A stretch of 64,000 nt of DNA from assembly GCA_947652115.1 (NCBI GenBank), contig OX393562.1, positions 13,436,573-13,500,572 of the forward strand, in the 5' to 3' direction. The notes below the pieces were generated by a model, which saw nothing but the letters and a program-made list of their open reading frames with translations, was not told where the DNA came from and did no database searches. The stretch is from Blastomussa wellsi. Lineage: Eukaryota > Cnidaria > Anthozoa > Scleractinia > Plerogyridae. The translations under genes were made by a program, and so were the position numbers. Positions within the stretch are counted from its first letter, which is position 1. Each line of letters starts with the position of its first letter. This document shows, one piece after another, positions 53,810 through 64,000 of this stretch.

Positions 53810-55520
53810 TGTCAATGTTACTGAAGCCCCAAGGCCCAGGGTGGGGTTAAAGGTGGGGTGGGGCAGACTTGTTTGCCAATTACACGGGGAAACCGGTTGG
53901 TCGACGGTTTGTGTAAATGGAAAGAAGTCCCCAAAGGAAATTTCCGTTTGGGAATGGCGTGTTCCATTTAAAAAACAGACCCAACTTACCGAGAAGGCCA
54001 AGGGCGAGTTTTACATATTGTGGCGAATGGCAAATGGTAAGCACATTTTCCGTTCGGAAATTCCGTTTGGGAATTTTGGTCTACAGTATGGGGCCCAGTT
54101 CTCGGCCGGGTCCAGATCTCGGCTACTTGGCATTCAAGCGATTTTTTTCACCGCAGAAATAAATTTCAATACAAAAAGACTATTTCAGAAGATTAATTGA
54201 TGTGTCTAGTTTCGTCATTTCGAGTGGTGACTTTCCAGTTGCTGCTGGTCGCTAACAGTTTGAGTCGACGCGAAGGCAGGTCAACTTGTTTTTTCCAAAA
54301 ACTTGTTTCTTTACGACTCCTCAATTTACATGGCGCTATCTTAATTTATAACTTAGCCATATACGTGGACCAAACAAGCACATAGAGCGAAGAATAATCT
54401 AGGTTTCTTCCAAATTAAAATTTTTGTTATATTATTTTATTCTTTGGCCTAAGCACATTCCCTAATATTTCGTTGCAACTCTTGTGTATTTGCCTATTCT
54501 CGGCCACCCTGTTCGCAATCACCCGACTGCTTGATTTTCAAGAATTATTCGTGTCAAATCAATTGCAACTGAGCTCTAAATGAAAGAGAAAAAGGGTTGA
54601 CAGTAAATGTCTATTACAACACTGAGCTTCGACTAAACTCGTATCTATAGCAGCCAACCCTTTTGATTGCACTTATTTTAAGAGATAAATTAGGTGTGCT
54701 AAAAGGAACTTTGTTTTCTAAATCAAACAAAGACCTTGAACATAATTTGTGATCGAAACATAATAACTGAGGTTTAATAGTGTTCTATTATTATAAAAAA
54801 GTAGTTTAGCCTTAGTTGCGGTGGAGAATTTGTGCACACTTTTTGTGGCCGACAACTGGGCCCCGGTGGCCGGTAAACTGGGCCTGCGAACGGAGTCTCC
54901 ATTTTCGTTATTGCTCGAGCGAAAACAGTGTTGAGCTGTAGATAGCTTTTCATGTGTAAACTGAATGCTGAAGCAAGTTGTGTGAGAAATTTTAAGTCCT
55001 TGTTGTTATTCCAATGTAAGAAACACAAGTTTATCTTTTTGGTGGCCGAGAACTGGGCCCCATACTGTACCTTTCAAGAAATCCCATTTTCCCAAGAAAA
55101 TTTCCGTTCGGGAGACAAAATTAGTCTTTCCATTTACATTCCATCCGAAATTTCCGGATTCTTTTGGTATAAAATGGTAAACAAACAATTCTCGTAGAGT
55201 AACCCATGTGAGTTTAAAAAATCAGGAGAAACTTTTGAAATTTTAAGGCTCGAAAACGACATTTCTAGCGTTCTGGGACGACAATTTCTGTCAAGAATGT
55301 TCGGTAAATTTAGTAGTAATTTACTAATTACCATTTTTTCTATTTTATCGAGCCTGCGAATACAGCCGCCATTTCATTGTAAGTATTATGACAATTTTAA
55401 AAAAATATCAGAACAGATGTCAAAATCGGGAGTTTTCCTGTTCCGATCGTTTGTTGGTTGGGATTCGGGATTTTTAATCAAAATCGGGATAATCACAGGT
55501 AGCCCAAGCTCCTTTTGGGA
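53810..55520. other. non-coding stretch with a degenerate repeat pair
   Basis: About 53840-54125 and 55030-55200 share GAACTGGGCCC, TTTCCGTTCGG and TTCCATTTA words and look like distant copies of one non-coding repeat. No gene supported; the 193-aa plus frame at 53619-54200 follows this repeat and lacks any domain. Confidence 0.45.
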
Positions 55521-55525
55521 ACCGT

Positions 55526-55702
55526 CAACATGACATCCGTCATTATAAGAGTTTGTATGGGAATATATTACGATCGTACAAAATAGTTCAAAACAAGGAG
55601 AAAAAATAATAAAATCGACTTTTATTATTGTTTCTCCTTTAATATTTTGTACGATCGTAATATATTCCCATGCAAACTCTTATAATAACGGATGTCATGT
55701 TG
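55526..55702. mobile_element. 177-bp near-complete hairpin MITE
   Basis: Arms of about 85 bp: CAACATGACATCCGTCATTATAAGAG... and ...CTCTTATAATAACGGATGTCATGTTG, including TACGATCGTA and ATATATTCCCAT. The loop is only a few bases. Outer words GGGAACCGTCAACATG and CATGTTGATGGTTCCC (56167-56182) show that the flanks also pair. Confidence 0.88.
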
Positions 55703-56163
55703 AGGGGGGTGAATAGGGGTACGCGAATCCGCCAATCCGTGCTATTTTTTGTACAAATCCGTCAATCCGCCACTATTTTCGTTCAGATCCGCATCCACAT
55801 TCCTTTTAAACCTTTCTGTGCAACAGTTTCACCGAAAGGACGGTAGATGTCGAATATATGGAAAAACAGGCCGGATCCTAATAGGATATCCCAGGTGTAT
55901 TTCGAATCAGGCGTACTAGAATACGTCGGAAAATTTCAGTATACGAGGCGTGTGCCGAGTCGTATTCGAGCGAATTCTGGGCCGAATATTTGGCTTTTCG
56001 CGTAGTGATGGCATGCAGAGTCCGGAATCCGAGTTAAAATTATCAGCTAATCCTTGATCCACTGCATTTCGAAATCCGCGAATCCGCTTAAGTTTTCGAT
56101 GAAATCCGCAATCCGTGTGCTTTTTAAGGCTAAATCCGTTGATCCGCGAACCTATTCACCCTC
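55702..56163. mobile_element. 462-bp inverted-repeat element, GAGGGGGTGAATAGG termini
   Basis: GAGGGGGGTGAATAGGGGTACGCG at the left pairs with CGCGAACCTATTCACCCTC at the right. Many short AATCCGC/GCGGATT words lie inside. It adjoins the hairpin element directly, suggesting nesting. Confidence 0.75.
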
Positions 56164-56164
56164 T

Positions 56165-56990
56165 CACATGTTGATGGTTCCCAAACGCACAGAGAAAGCA
56201 ATCGAAGAAAAAAAAAAGAAACGAGGGCATTTGTACTTATAAAAACACGAGAATAGACTAAAAGAAGCGATGGCCTAGATGTACGGAAAAATAAAACAAA
56301 TTTGCTTAACTTTCGTTTGCTCATGGTGAAAATCTCCAATGGAGATCCTTTGGACAGTGACTCATTTCCAGGTTCTCTCGGTCTTTCGAGATGGCGGAAT
56401 TATCTTGGCAACCTGCGACCATGCCCTCCCTATCTCCTGATCGCAGGTTATTTTGGATGCTTGAAAGACAACCTCGTCCCCAGGCCTATCCCCCGTAGTA
56501 GCTCGACAAATAGCCCTGGTACACCCCCGACTTCCTACTTCATCGCCCACCTTATTAGCGGAATGATAAAAAAAAAACTTTTCGAAATGAGCCACAGCAG
56601 TGTGATGGAAAAACGTTTTCTCTTTCGAACCTCATAATAAATCGAATGCATTTCAATTTTAAAACAAAATTAACAACGTGAACGTAACTGGAACGCAAGA
56701 AACCTAGACTGTTCACAGTCCGCTATTTTTTCGTATTTTTCCTCGATCGGCAAACGCAATGAAGGAATCGCGAGAGAACTGGACTCCAGCGCAAAACGTG
56801 AGGCACAAAGGGGTAGGGCTCATGCGCGTTCTTTTGAGTTGAAAAAACAGAGCGCCTGTGAACAGTCTACAAGAAACCGAAAGCTCAGAGTTAATCTTCG
56901 CTGTTATTGTTAAAAAATTCCGAGCCTTCTTTGTTTACTGAGGCCCAATCTCGTTCCCAGAGTCAACGGGCTCCTCGGTCAGCGGTTGGG
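56165..56990. other. non-coding stretch
   Basis: Contains a solo CAACCTCGTCCCCAGG end of the micro-MITE family near 56470. No gene recognised. Confidence 0.45.
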
Positions 56991-56999
56991 TCGCCAGAC

Positions 57000-57078
57000 C
57001 ATTCTCGTCCCCAGAGCCACTTGTTTCTCGTGCACAGGCCCAGCCAGCTAAGAGGGACAAGCTCTGGGGACGAGAATG
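57000..57078. mobile_element. 79-bp micro-MITE, CATTCTCGTCCCCAGAGC termini, 9-bp TSD
   Basis: CATTCTCGTCCCCAGAGC and GCTCTGGGGACGAGAATG are near-perfect inverted ends with ACTTGTTTCTC and AAGAGGGACAAG inside. TCGCCAGAC is repeated exactly outside both ends (56991-56999 and 57079-57087). Confidence 0.92.
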
Positions 57079-57089
57079 TCGCCAGACAA

Positions 57090-58335
57090 CTTAATGCGCG
57101 GTCACACTCAAAGGGTCTGGAAACAATTAGAACGTCAACCCAGGTTTGCGGATTAACCATACCACCCGCTTGCTTGGGTAACCCGCCTGCTAGGGCAACC
57201 CGTTGGCTAGGGTAACCTGCTCGTTACTTGGCCAAATTGTTTGCAGTTGACCGCTTTTAGTTCTCCAAAATAAGCGACCTTTCTACACGTGAGGATACAT
57301 GCCAATGATGCCATCATAGGCGTAAGGGCCGGGGAGCCGGTTGCAGCCCCCCCCCCCCCCCCCCCAGATTTTGGGCAACTCAGATTTCTTGGGCAGCAAG
57401 AGCAATTTGGACAAGACAACTTGGGACAATTTGTTGAGCAAATGGCTCACCTCCCCCCCATGAAAAAATTTCCCATACGCTAATGCATGCCATGCTCACT
57501 ACTACCACTATTAGAAAGTACATTTTGCAGAGAGTTCTTTTAATTATTGTGAATACTGAGCGACTGAAACCAGCTGTGATCATGAAGGTGGAAATTACTA
57601 TCGAATTTGTACAAATTATTATCAAAGCAGGCAGAAAAATAGAAGCTAACTTAAAATAAAAGCTGATCTAAAATAAAAGGTGGGAATTTGAAGAAGTATA
57701 ATGTATATATTTATCCACCGTTCTCCATAGTCTCCTTGGCAGCCATTTTTGGGGATTTCACGTAACTCTCCCCGAACGTTGCGCGACATCCAAAAAACGG
57801 CTGGGAAGGAGACTACTGTTTTCCAGGCAAAGCGTCAATTTTTGCGAAGCAAAAAAAGAGCTTGGGGAGAAACACTTGGATGAGGACGAACTACAAACTG
57901 TTTTACTGGCATAAACTCTAGGATAAGTTATTACTACATGTATCTCGTTTTGTTACTTTTATAGCTTGGGAATGAAATAGTTTTTAAGGAAAAATGAAAT
58001 ACACAGATGACACATTGCATGCTTTACCATGACAAAAAGTTCCTTGAGTTCAGAAAAGATGAGACTTTTTCCAGTAAAATAGCTTTTTAAGACCCATGAC
58101 CCACTATACATTATGCACATTTGTTATTGTTTTGATGAACGCAGAATCGAGGCGCCCTTGTCTAATAGGTACTTTTCGACTCACATAAAAGATGGCAACT
58201 GCAGTTGACGCACGCAATGCGTACTGGTCCGTTGTCATAATGGTCATGAAGTAGGCCTGCATTACTGACCTCCTTCAAGTCTTGGAAAGTGTTTGTTACC
58301 GTTGTTGTACCCTCATTGGAAATGCTGTAAATAAA
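57090..58335. other. non-coding stretch with poly-C run
   Basis: CTAGGGYAACCYG words repeat three times near 57175-57220, and a poly-C run lies at about 57348-57365. No gene supported. Confidence 0.45.
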
Positions 58336-58337
58336 CC

Positions 58338-58384
58338 ATTATTATTATTATTATTATTATTATCATCATCATCATCATCATCAT
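58338..58384. repeat. ATT/ATC trinucleotide microsatellite
   Basis: About eight ATT units followed by about seven ATC units. Confidence 0.9.
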
Positions 58385-58439
58385 ACTCATTCCTCTTTTG
58401 GGCTGGCCGAGAACCTGTTCCACGCAAAGGCTTCTACCC

Positions 58440-58640
58440 TGTGTGTACATCTTTCATGTGTCCAAAAGTGACACCTACCTAACATTGTTGGAATTCTAAA
58501 GCTTCTTGTCTGTGTGAACTCGTTCATGTTAGTGTGAACTCTTTTGCGTTTATGCAAATTTACTTCTTGGTTAAAACACTTGCCACACTGTTTGCATTCA
58601 TAAGCTCTCAACACAAATCTCATGATGAACTCTTTCACGG
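58440..58640 (-). pseudogene. degenerate C2H2 zinc-finger remnant at the end of the satellite
   Basis: [24 protein letters not shown] keeps the Cys pair but has lost the first His (HKH to HKR). Neighbouring finger pieces (VHTNMNEFTQT) are linkers without fingers. Conventional finger sequence shows what the 84-bp satellite came from. Confidence 0.75.
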
Positions 58641-58689
58641 GTCTTCAACTCTCCAGAAGTTCTAAAACCCTTCTCACGCTGTTTGCATT

Positions 58690-59600
58690 TATAAGGCCTT
58701 TAACTGGTGTGGATTCTATCAGGAAGTTTAACGCTACAGCAAAACTAGAACACTTGTCCCACTGTTTGCATTTATAAGGCCTTTCACCAGTGTGGATTCT
58801 GTCGGGAACGTTTAACGCTACAGCAAAACTAGAACACTTGTCCCACTGTTTGCATTTATAAGGCCTTTCACCAGTGTGGATTCTGTCAGGAACGTTTAAC
58901 GCTACAGCAAAACTAGAACACTTGTCCCACTGTTTGCATTTATAAGGCCTTTCACCAGTGTGGATTCTGTCAGGAACGTTTAAAGCTACAGCAAAACTAG
59001 AAAACTTGTCCCACTGTTTGCATTTATAAGGCCTTTCACCAGTGTGGATTCTGTCAGGAACGTTTAATGCTACAGCAAAACGTCATGTAAAACACTTCTC
59101 CCACTGTTTGCATTTATAAGGTATTTCACCAATATGGATTCTGTCAGGAACGTTTAAAGCTACAGCAAAACTAGAAAACTTGTCCCACTGTTTGCATTTA
59201 TAAGGTATTTCACCAATATGGATTCTGTCAGGAACGTTTAAAGCTACAGCAAAACTAGAAAACTTGTCCCACTGTTTCCATTTATAAGGTATTTCACCAG
59301 TGTGGATTCTGTCAGGAACGTTTAATGCTACAGCAAAACTAGAAAACTTGTCCCACTGTTTGCATTTATAAGGTATTTCACCAGTGTGGATTCTGTCAGG
59401 AACGTTTAAAGCTACAGCAAAACTAGAAAACCTGTCCCACTGTTTGCATTTATAAGGTATTTCACCAGTGTGGATTCTGTCAGGAACGTTTAAAGCTACA
59501 GCAAAACTAGAAAACTTGTCCCACTGTTTGCATTTATAAGGTATTTCACCAGTGTGGATTCTGTCGGGAACTTTTAAAGCTGCAGCAAAACTGCATGGCT
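58690..59600 (-). repeat. 84-bp zinc-finger-derived satellite (about 11 units)
   Basis: Eleven units of exactly or nearly 84 bp, each one finger plus linker on the minus strand: RIHTGERPYKCKQWDKCSSF then AVALNVPD. Compared with a normal finger, the second zinc Cys is Trp and the first His is Pro, so only two of four ligands remain. Units toward the right have further changes (TGERP to IGEIP, DKC to DKF). The frame is open across most units but has no ATG and contains a TGA at 59083-59085. The unit-to-unit likeness shows spread after the ligands were lost. Confidence 0.9.
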
Positions 59601-59720
59601 CCAGACCCCTGTGTGAATTACTCCACGCCTCTGTTAATCTCTTAATTCACGAAAACACTTTCCACACTGTTTGCATTCATAACACTTCAGTGGTAACTTG
59701 GACCTTTTTTGTCCTTTGTT
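59600..59720 (-). pseudogene. zinc-finger remnant upstream of the satellite
   Basis: The minus strand at about 59655-59690 encodes a normal [14 protein letters not shown] knuckle but with stops on both sides. It marks the 5' side of the ancestral zinc-finger exon. Confidence 0.6.
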
Positions 59721-59876
59721 TTGCCATCCTAATCTCGTTCCTGCTTCACATATGTTGTTTTTTCTGATGTCATTCCTGGAAAGTGATCACAAAAAACTGT
59801 ACATCAGCATGCTGCTATGATTTTTACTTTTTAATATGCCATCTAACTGAAGGTATACGCCCCTGCTGCTCTTCAC

Positions 59877-60043
59877 AATCCCCAATTCCCACTACAAGAC
59901 TTGCATGCAGGGGATCATGGTACATGTAGTTGTATTAATCACGTGCATGACGTCCCCAAGACTTCCTTGAGACTTCGTGTGCGAAGATAAATACAGCTAC
60001 CATGATTCCCTGGGTGCAAGTCTCATAGAGGGAATTGGGGATT
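59877..60043. mobile_element. 167-bp MITE, AATCCCCAATTCCC termini
   Basis: AATCCCCAATTCCCACTACAAGACTTGCATGCAGGGGATCATGGTA pairs imperfectly with TACCATGATTCCCTGGGTGCAAGTCTCATAGAGGGAATTGGGGATT. No TSD certain; non-coding. Confidence 0.8.
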
Positions 60044-60467
60044 ACCAAATAAATCGTCATTTTCTCGAGAATGAGAAACTGTTGCATTAGCACATTTGAG
60101 TCTGTGCGATTTTTCCATATTATTCTTCCATATTCCACAGACTTTCTACCAACCAAGCATTTTAAAAGTATACAACTTATTACAACAGTTAACTTAAGCT
60201 ACTATGATCAAATTGTTACAGCTTACTTTTTTAAGAGAATAATGCAGTGCTCCATGCAAGATGAAAAATGCAGTTTTCTGTTTTCAAATTATCTTTAGCA
60301 ATTCCTGAGATATTTAGTTAAAAAATGGTAAAATATGTAATTTAGGAGACTGGTGATGTCATCTACATGTACTTAACCCAATTTTTTATCAACCACATAA
60401 ATAGGGCTATTTCGGTCAGTTTTCTACAGAGACAACTGAAACGTGGCACGCTAATAGTTCTACAGGC
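60044..60467. other. non-coding stretch
   Basis: No gene or repeat recognised. Confidence 0.45.
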
Positions 60468-61235
60468 AAGACATCTACTCACTCACTCACTCATGCCTGT
60501 TAAGCCGGCTGGCATGTAGGGCAGCAACAAAGGTACCCCACTCCTGTCCGTTCTGGGCCAGCTTCTGAATGGTCCCCCAGGTGTGATCCTACAGAGGGTC
60601 TTTAGCTCCCCTTCTACTGTTTGACGCCAGGTGTTTTCTGTTTGCTTCCCCTCTGGTGTCCAGTGAAGTGCTGTGCGGGGATGTTGCCTGGCTCTCTTCT
60701 CACCACATGTCCGACCCATGTCCATCGCCTTTGCATGATGATGGTGCCCATGCTGTCTTGGTTGCAGTGGGCGAGAAGAACCCTCCTGCTCTGCTTCCGT
60801 GGTGGGTAGCCTTCCCTGTTTATCCACAATCTGTATTTTGGGTGGCTCGGGTACTTGCCGCTGGCAAGCTTGGTAATCTTGTACACCTGTCCTTGTTCTC
60901 CTTTGTTGGCGGCCTCTTCTGCCTGGCTTGCCAGGTCGTCCATGTAGGCCTGCTTGTCTGCCCTTGTCATCCTCTTCACTGTCTGGTCTGCTTCCTGGTC
61001 CTGCTGCTTGTATCCCTCTTTCAACCTCTCTGATCTGGTGTCCATGACTTTCTTCTTCAGGGTTCGCCTGCTCTCGATGGCTTGCCAGGTATCTGCTGTG
61101 ATCCACTTCTTCCTCTTCTTCTGTCTGCATCCCAGGCAGGCTTTGCTGGTCTGTGTATAGGTTATTCTGACCTGCTCCCACATGGTATTGGTGTCGCTCA
61201 TGCCAGGTGGTGTATGTTTCTCAGCACACATCTAC
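60468..61235 (-). mobile_element. non-LTR retrotransposon, 5'-truncated and internally deleted
   Basis: Begins (minus strand) near 61231 in the region between endonuclease and reverse transcriptase and ends with a (TGAG)n tail at about 60478-60492. The polymerase core is missing. The tail type and the C-terminal protein sequence fit an RTE- or L2-like clade; I cannot choose between them. Confidence 0.75.
60483..61231 (-). pseudogene. non-LTR retrotransposon ORF remnant (linker joined to C-terminus)
   Basis: The frame 60614-61231 reads KKRKKWITADTWQAIESRR then a Lys/Arg-rich helix and KITKLASGKY, the usual linker before the RT palm. It then jumps to RRWTWVGHVVRREPGNIP, the conserved C-terminal block after the thumb. 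The RT core that should separate these (several hundred residues) is deleted at about 60780-60800. The final part (TALHWTPEGK, NTWRQTVEGELKTL) lies in the other frame, 60483-61181, showing a frameshift near 60690. No activity expected. Confidence 0.8.
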
Positions 61236-61499
61236 GGTTGTAATTAAATCCTGTTTCCATGGTAATACAATCTTTTCTAGTCCCCTCGAACCTGTTTTCA
61301 GTATTTGGGAGATTTTCAGCCCAGACAAATTAAACCAGGCCAAAGAACCAACCTAACACATAAATATGCTTGTGCGATCATGCAGATCTGGAGTCATTGA
61401 GAAATATGAAAATGGACTGCCAAAAATGACCAGAATAGCCTTGAACATTGGGGAGGTCTGGGATCCAGCATGTTGCCATGGTAACATAATCGTTAATCT

Positions 61500-61920
61500 C
61501 AAACGGTAATGGTAATGGATTGTATAGCGCATTTTCCATATACTTGGTCAAATGCACTGTTACATTACTAGTCAGCGGTAAGATGGGACGGCACCAATGG
61601 CAGCCATTAACAGTCCATTCATGATCTCACCATACCCACCCAAGCCATGAGTACATACATGTACAGTGTATGGTAAGGTAATCAATTTATTAATGTGTCC
61701 ATGTGTTTAGTTTTTACAACTAATTGGGGACACAAAATAAGCAAAAAAGATATGCGAACAGACCAGACCACAGCACCGGAAACTCTGTGTCCTACTCTTT
61801 ACGATTAATGTATACATGTTGGTTCTGTAATGCCCCTGCTGACCCGTAACAATAAAGACGCAGGAGACGGGACCTACAATTTTATTGTCCTTATCCAAGA
61901 AAATAGAGCATCCAACCATT
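61500..61920 (-). repeat. dispersed non-coding repeat, copy 2
   Basis: Reverse-orientation relative of 15930-16345 (ACAGACCAGACCACAGCACCGG, TTTACGATTAATG, GACGCAGGAGACGGGACC, ATAGCGCATTTTC). The open frame at 61707-61919 matches the 15911-16096 frame only as far as the repeat goes. Confidence 0.7.
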
Positions 61921-61964
61921 TGTAAATGTAGTTACAAAAGCAGCATGTTCTCCTCAGTTATTTT

Positions 61965-62045
61965 AAAACCCTGAGTGTGACTCAAACCCGAGACCTCCCG
62001 CACTGTAGTCCTGTGTTCTACCAACTGAGCTAACCGGTCGGTGGT
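61965..62045 (-). mobile_element. tRNA-like SINE head fragment
   Basis: The minus strand reads GGTTAGCTCAGTTGGTAGAAC (A box) and GGTCTCGGGTTTGAGTC (B-box region). The acceptor ends do not pair well. It is next to the dispersed repeat 61500-61920 and may be its promoter head. Confidence 0.55.
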
Positions 62046-62049
62046 TGCA

Positions 62050-62590
62050 TAACTCACTTAGTAGAGTCATGATGCAAAGAACCAAACATTTCTGACACAA
62101 ATTGGGTGAGATATTTTTTCTTATATTTGATTAAAATTTGGTTGGGTCTATGATGTCATCACTTAGCTAATTTGCAAATTTCAAAAACTTGAATACTCTG
62201 TAACGAAAAACAGATATTTTAAAAAAGTAAGCAGCAGTTTTCTTCTCATGCAGACTACTTTTAAATGCTTTAAAATGGCTTAGGTTGGAGACATGCAAAT
62301 TTCGTCAGAGTAGCACCTTGAAATTGTTTTAGTTGTTTCAACTCTTTGATCAGCAGGAATTTTATTCCAGATGTTGAACTTATCATGTTATGGAAATGGA
62401 CAGCAGATGTCAATCATAAAAAATACTGTTGTAGATCTTACACATTTATAACAAACAGCTGTCTAATTCTCCCAGGGTAAAAAGTGTTATCTTTCACAGC
62501 CCAGTTCATCCAATACTTAGTTACATCATGTTTCAAAATTGAAAGCAAAAATTATCCTGGCAGCCTTATTTTGTAACCTCTGTACTGAGT
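62050..62590. other. non-coding stretch
   Basis: No gene or repeat recognised. Confidence 0.4.
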
Positions 62591-62592
62591 TT

Positions 62593-63828
62593 CAGGGCTC
62601 GAAATTAAAAGAAAATCCTTTAGTCGCCATTTGGTGACAGTACAGTACATGTACATTCACTACAATTTTCTGAAAGGAGACAATGTTTGAGAAAAGCCCA
62701 TTATACACCGCCGACACAAAGATATCTAGTCGCCATTTTGGCTAGCCTGCGTGCAGCCGTCTCCTATTTCCTAAAGCGGAAAAGTGACGTCTGTATCCTG
62801 CTGTTTCTCCAGAATCTGGGGACCGCTCTCTCATTGGTTGCTTTGACAGTAGGCATTGTTAGAATCAATCCTGATTGGCTGTCATTGTAAAATACTCAAC
62901 ACAATTATGCGTTGTGTTTTTATTAACATGCAAGAGGAAAACATTAACCGTAACTCACATGTGATTTTGTGCCGTTTATTTTGCTTGTTGTGAATCACAA
63001 CTACAGAAGTCTGGTTCAAGGTAGAGGAGAATTTCAAAGTGACAAATTCCACTCCTTTCAGTTTGCTGTATACTCGAGATCCTGGTGTATCAAGCAATTG
63101 ATGCATTGGAAAGCTACGGAAGTGGCACGTGGGGATTATTATGAAAGATCGAAGACGAAATCTTACATGAAAGCGGTTATAAATCTTTCAAGGCTGAGCT
63201 GCTAGTGAATAAGGAGTTCCAAACACTTGGAATAAACAGTGTGGAATCCTTGAAGGGCGAGTACTTTTGGATGAATCGCTTTCGTAATCATGTACCGAAA
63301 GTTACTAAAGGAGTTGACAGGCTGCCGTATATAACTCTTGCGGTTCCTGGCGTTTGTCTCAGATTAAACTCGTTTTCGAGCTATTTCGCTTTGTGTTTTT
63401 TTGAATGCTTGTTATATTCTGTATAATTAGGGGGAACTTCAACTCAAACAATCTCGTCCGACTCAGCAATTAAGCATATATTTAGCTGAAGTCACAGGTC
63501 TTTACCATTTAACCCTGTAAATTTTTTTTCTGATACTTGGCAGATCATGAGCTGTAATTTGTCATATGTTTTGCTACTCACTGTCTTTGCTAGTTCTGTT
63601 TTAGTTATATTACTTAAGCTCTCTAAATTGATTCTATTTGATTTAGTGAACAGCAGGATACTGGAACACGATTAGCGACGCCGTTTCGCAGACGTCACTT
63701 TTCCGCTTTAGGAAATAGGAGACGGCTGCACGCAGGCTACATTTTGGCGACTAAAGCAGAACTTTTAGTTGCCACGGATGAAATTTTAGCTGCATTGGCG
63801 ATCGTATCGGTTGCAATTTCGAGCCCTG
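62593..63828. mobile_element. hAT-like MITE (CAGGGCTCGAAATT termini) with nested insertion
   Basis: CAGGGCTCGAAATT at 62593 and AATTTCGAGCCCTG ending at 63828 are inverted ends. Removing the nested element leaves about 230 bp with the subterminal word TTTAGTCGCCATTT. No TSD recognised. Confidence 0.75.
62743..63739. mobile_element. 997-bp TAGCCTGCG element, ~50-bp TIRs, 9-bp TSD
   Basis: TAGCCTGCGTGCAGCCGTCTCC...AAAGTGACGTCTG pairs almost perfectly with CAGACGTCACTTTTCC...GCTGCACGCAGGCTA over about 50 bp. CATTTTGGC is repeated exactly outside both ends (62734-62742 and 63740-63748). The interior has small unrelated frames, none transposase-like. Long inverted repeats with a 9-bp TSD suggest a Mutator-like mover in trans; this is inference. 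Confidence 0.92.
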
Positions 63829-64000
63829 CAAAAGTTTTTACACCGCAGATACTCTTAGCTTTAATAGTTGTTCACATTTCCTTTCAAAGATTATTCTTGT
63901 ACAGGTTTCAAGCAGTTATCACTTGCAGCAATTTAAAAAAAAATCATCACTGACAGAACAAGTTATATGTAATTAACTAACAGTACTAATATTAGAAAAA
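63829..64000. other. non-coding end of window
   Basis: AT-rich; nothing recognised. Confidence 0.4.

Noticed and set aside
53619..54200. 193-aa plus-strand protein
   Set aside because: Runs through a hairpin MITE and a degenerate dispersed repeat; no domain or splice-like borders.
60656..61033. 125-aa plus-strand Leu/Cys-rich ORF resembling a membrane protein
   Set aside because: Antisense shadow of the basic linker of the non-LTR retrotransposon remnant.
63205..63426. 73-aa plus-strand ORF inside the TAGCCTG element
   Set aside because: Short, no transposase motif, not supported by any second copy in the window.

Overview
This window reads as nuclear DNA from an anthozoan cnidarian, most likely a stony coral. 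The case is indirect: AT-rich non-coding DNA packed with decayed transposons, tRNA-derived SINEs, many short inverted-repeat elements, multi-copy C2H2 zinc-finger exons in the anthozoan style, and BEL/Pao, Penelope-like, CR1-like, L1-like and Helitron-like elements side by side. No bacterial operons, rRNA or CRISPR arrays are visible. Species cannot be read from the sequence.

Layout, left to right. 1-6.5 kb is mostly non-coding with a hAT-like MITE (5.6 kb). 6.6-10.6 kb holds a minus-strand Helitron-like (Helentron-type) element: a 1006-aa ORF with a 2A-like recoding motif, an OTU cysteine-protease domain and Lys/Arg repeats, then a broken Helitron N-terminal domain and a zinc-ribbon (RPA-like) ORF; the Rep/helicase core is absent. 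10.7-11.2 kb is a ~161-bp tandem repeat. 13.6-15.3 kb is the best host gene candidate, a 16-18-finger C2H2 exon on the minus strand. 15.3-19 kb is SINEs, a hairpin repeat and two 23-bp minisatellites that grew out of a SINE tail and were then duplicated together. 20.2-20.8 kb carries a Penelope-like GIY-YIG endonuclease fragment. 21.3-23.9 kb has a 21-bp minisatellite and a decayed P-loop ATPase module. 25.7-27.1 kb is a zinc-finger pseudogene. 27.5-31 kb is a chain of MITEs. 31.4-32.2 kb is a CR1-like 3' fragment. 33.5-34.8 kb is a nested pair of inverted-repeat elements. 36.3-37.9 kb is an 18-copy ~65-bp array with 257-bp higher-order structure. 39.4-40.2 kb is a duplicated zinc-finger exon with a nonsense mutation. 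41.3-43.9 kb is a rearranged L1-like element. 44.1-45.1 kb is a TTAA-flanked element carrying tandem SINEs.

45.46-52.76 kb is a near-perfect full-length BEL/Pao LTR retrotransposon (LTRs, gag, pol; minus strand) that landed inside an older inverted-repeat element. 53-58 kb is non-coding with several 50-180-bp hairpin MITEs. 58.4-59.7 kb is an 84-bp zinc-finger unit turned into a satellite after losing zinc ligands. 60.5-61.2 kb is an internally deleted non-LTR retrotransposon. 62.6-63.8 kb is a TAGCCTG-type element with a clean 9-bp target duplication nested in a hAT-like element.

The genes do not form a pathway. The window is a record of transposon insertion, nesting and tandem amplification around zinc-finger exons. 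The most unusual items are the 2A-like motif in the OTU/Helitron ORF, the ligand-less zinc-finger satellite, the P-loop ATPase module, and the set of micro-MITEs sharing 9-bp target duplications.
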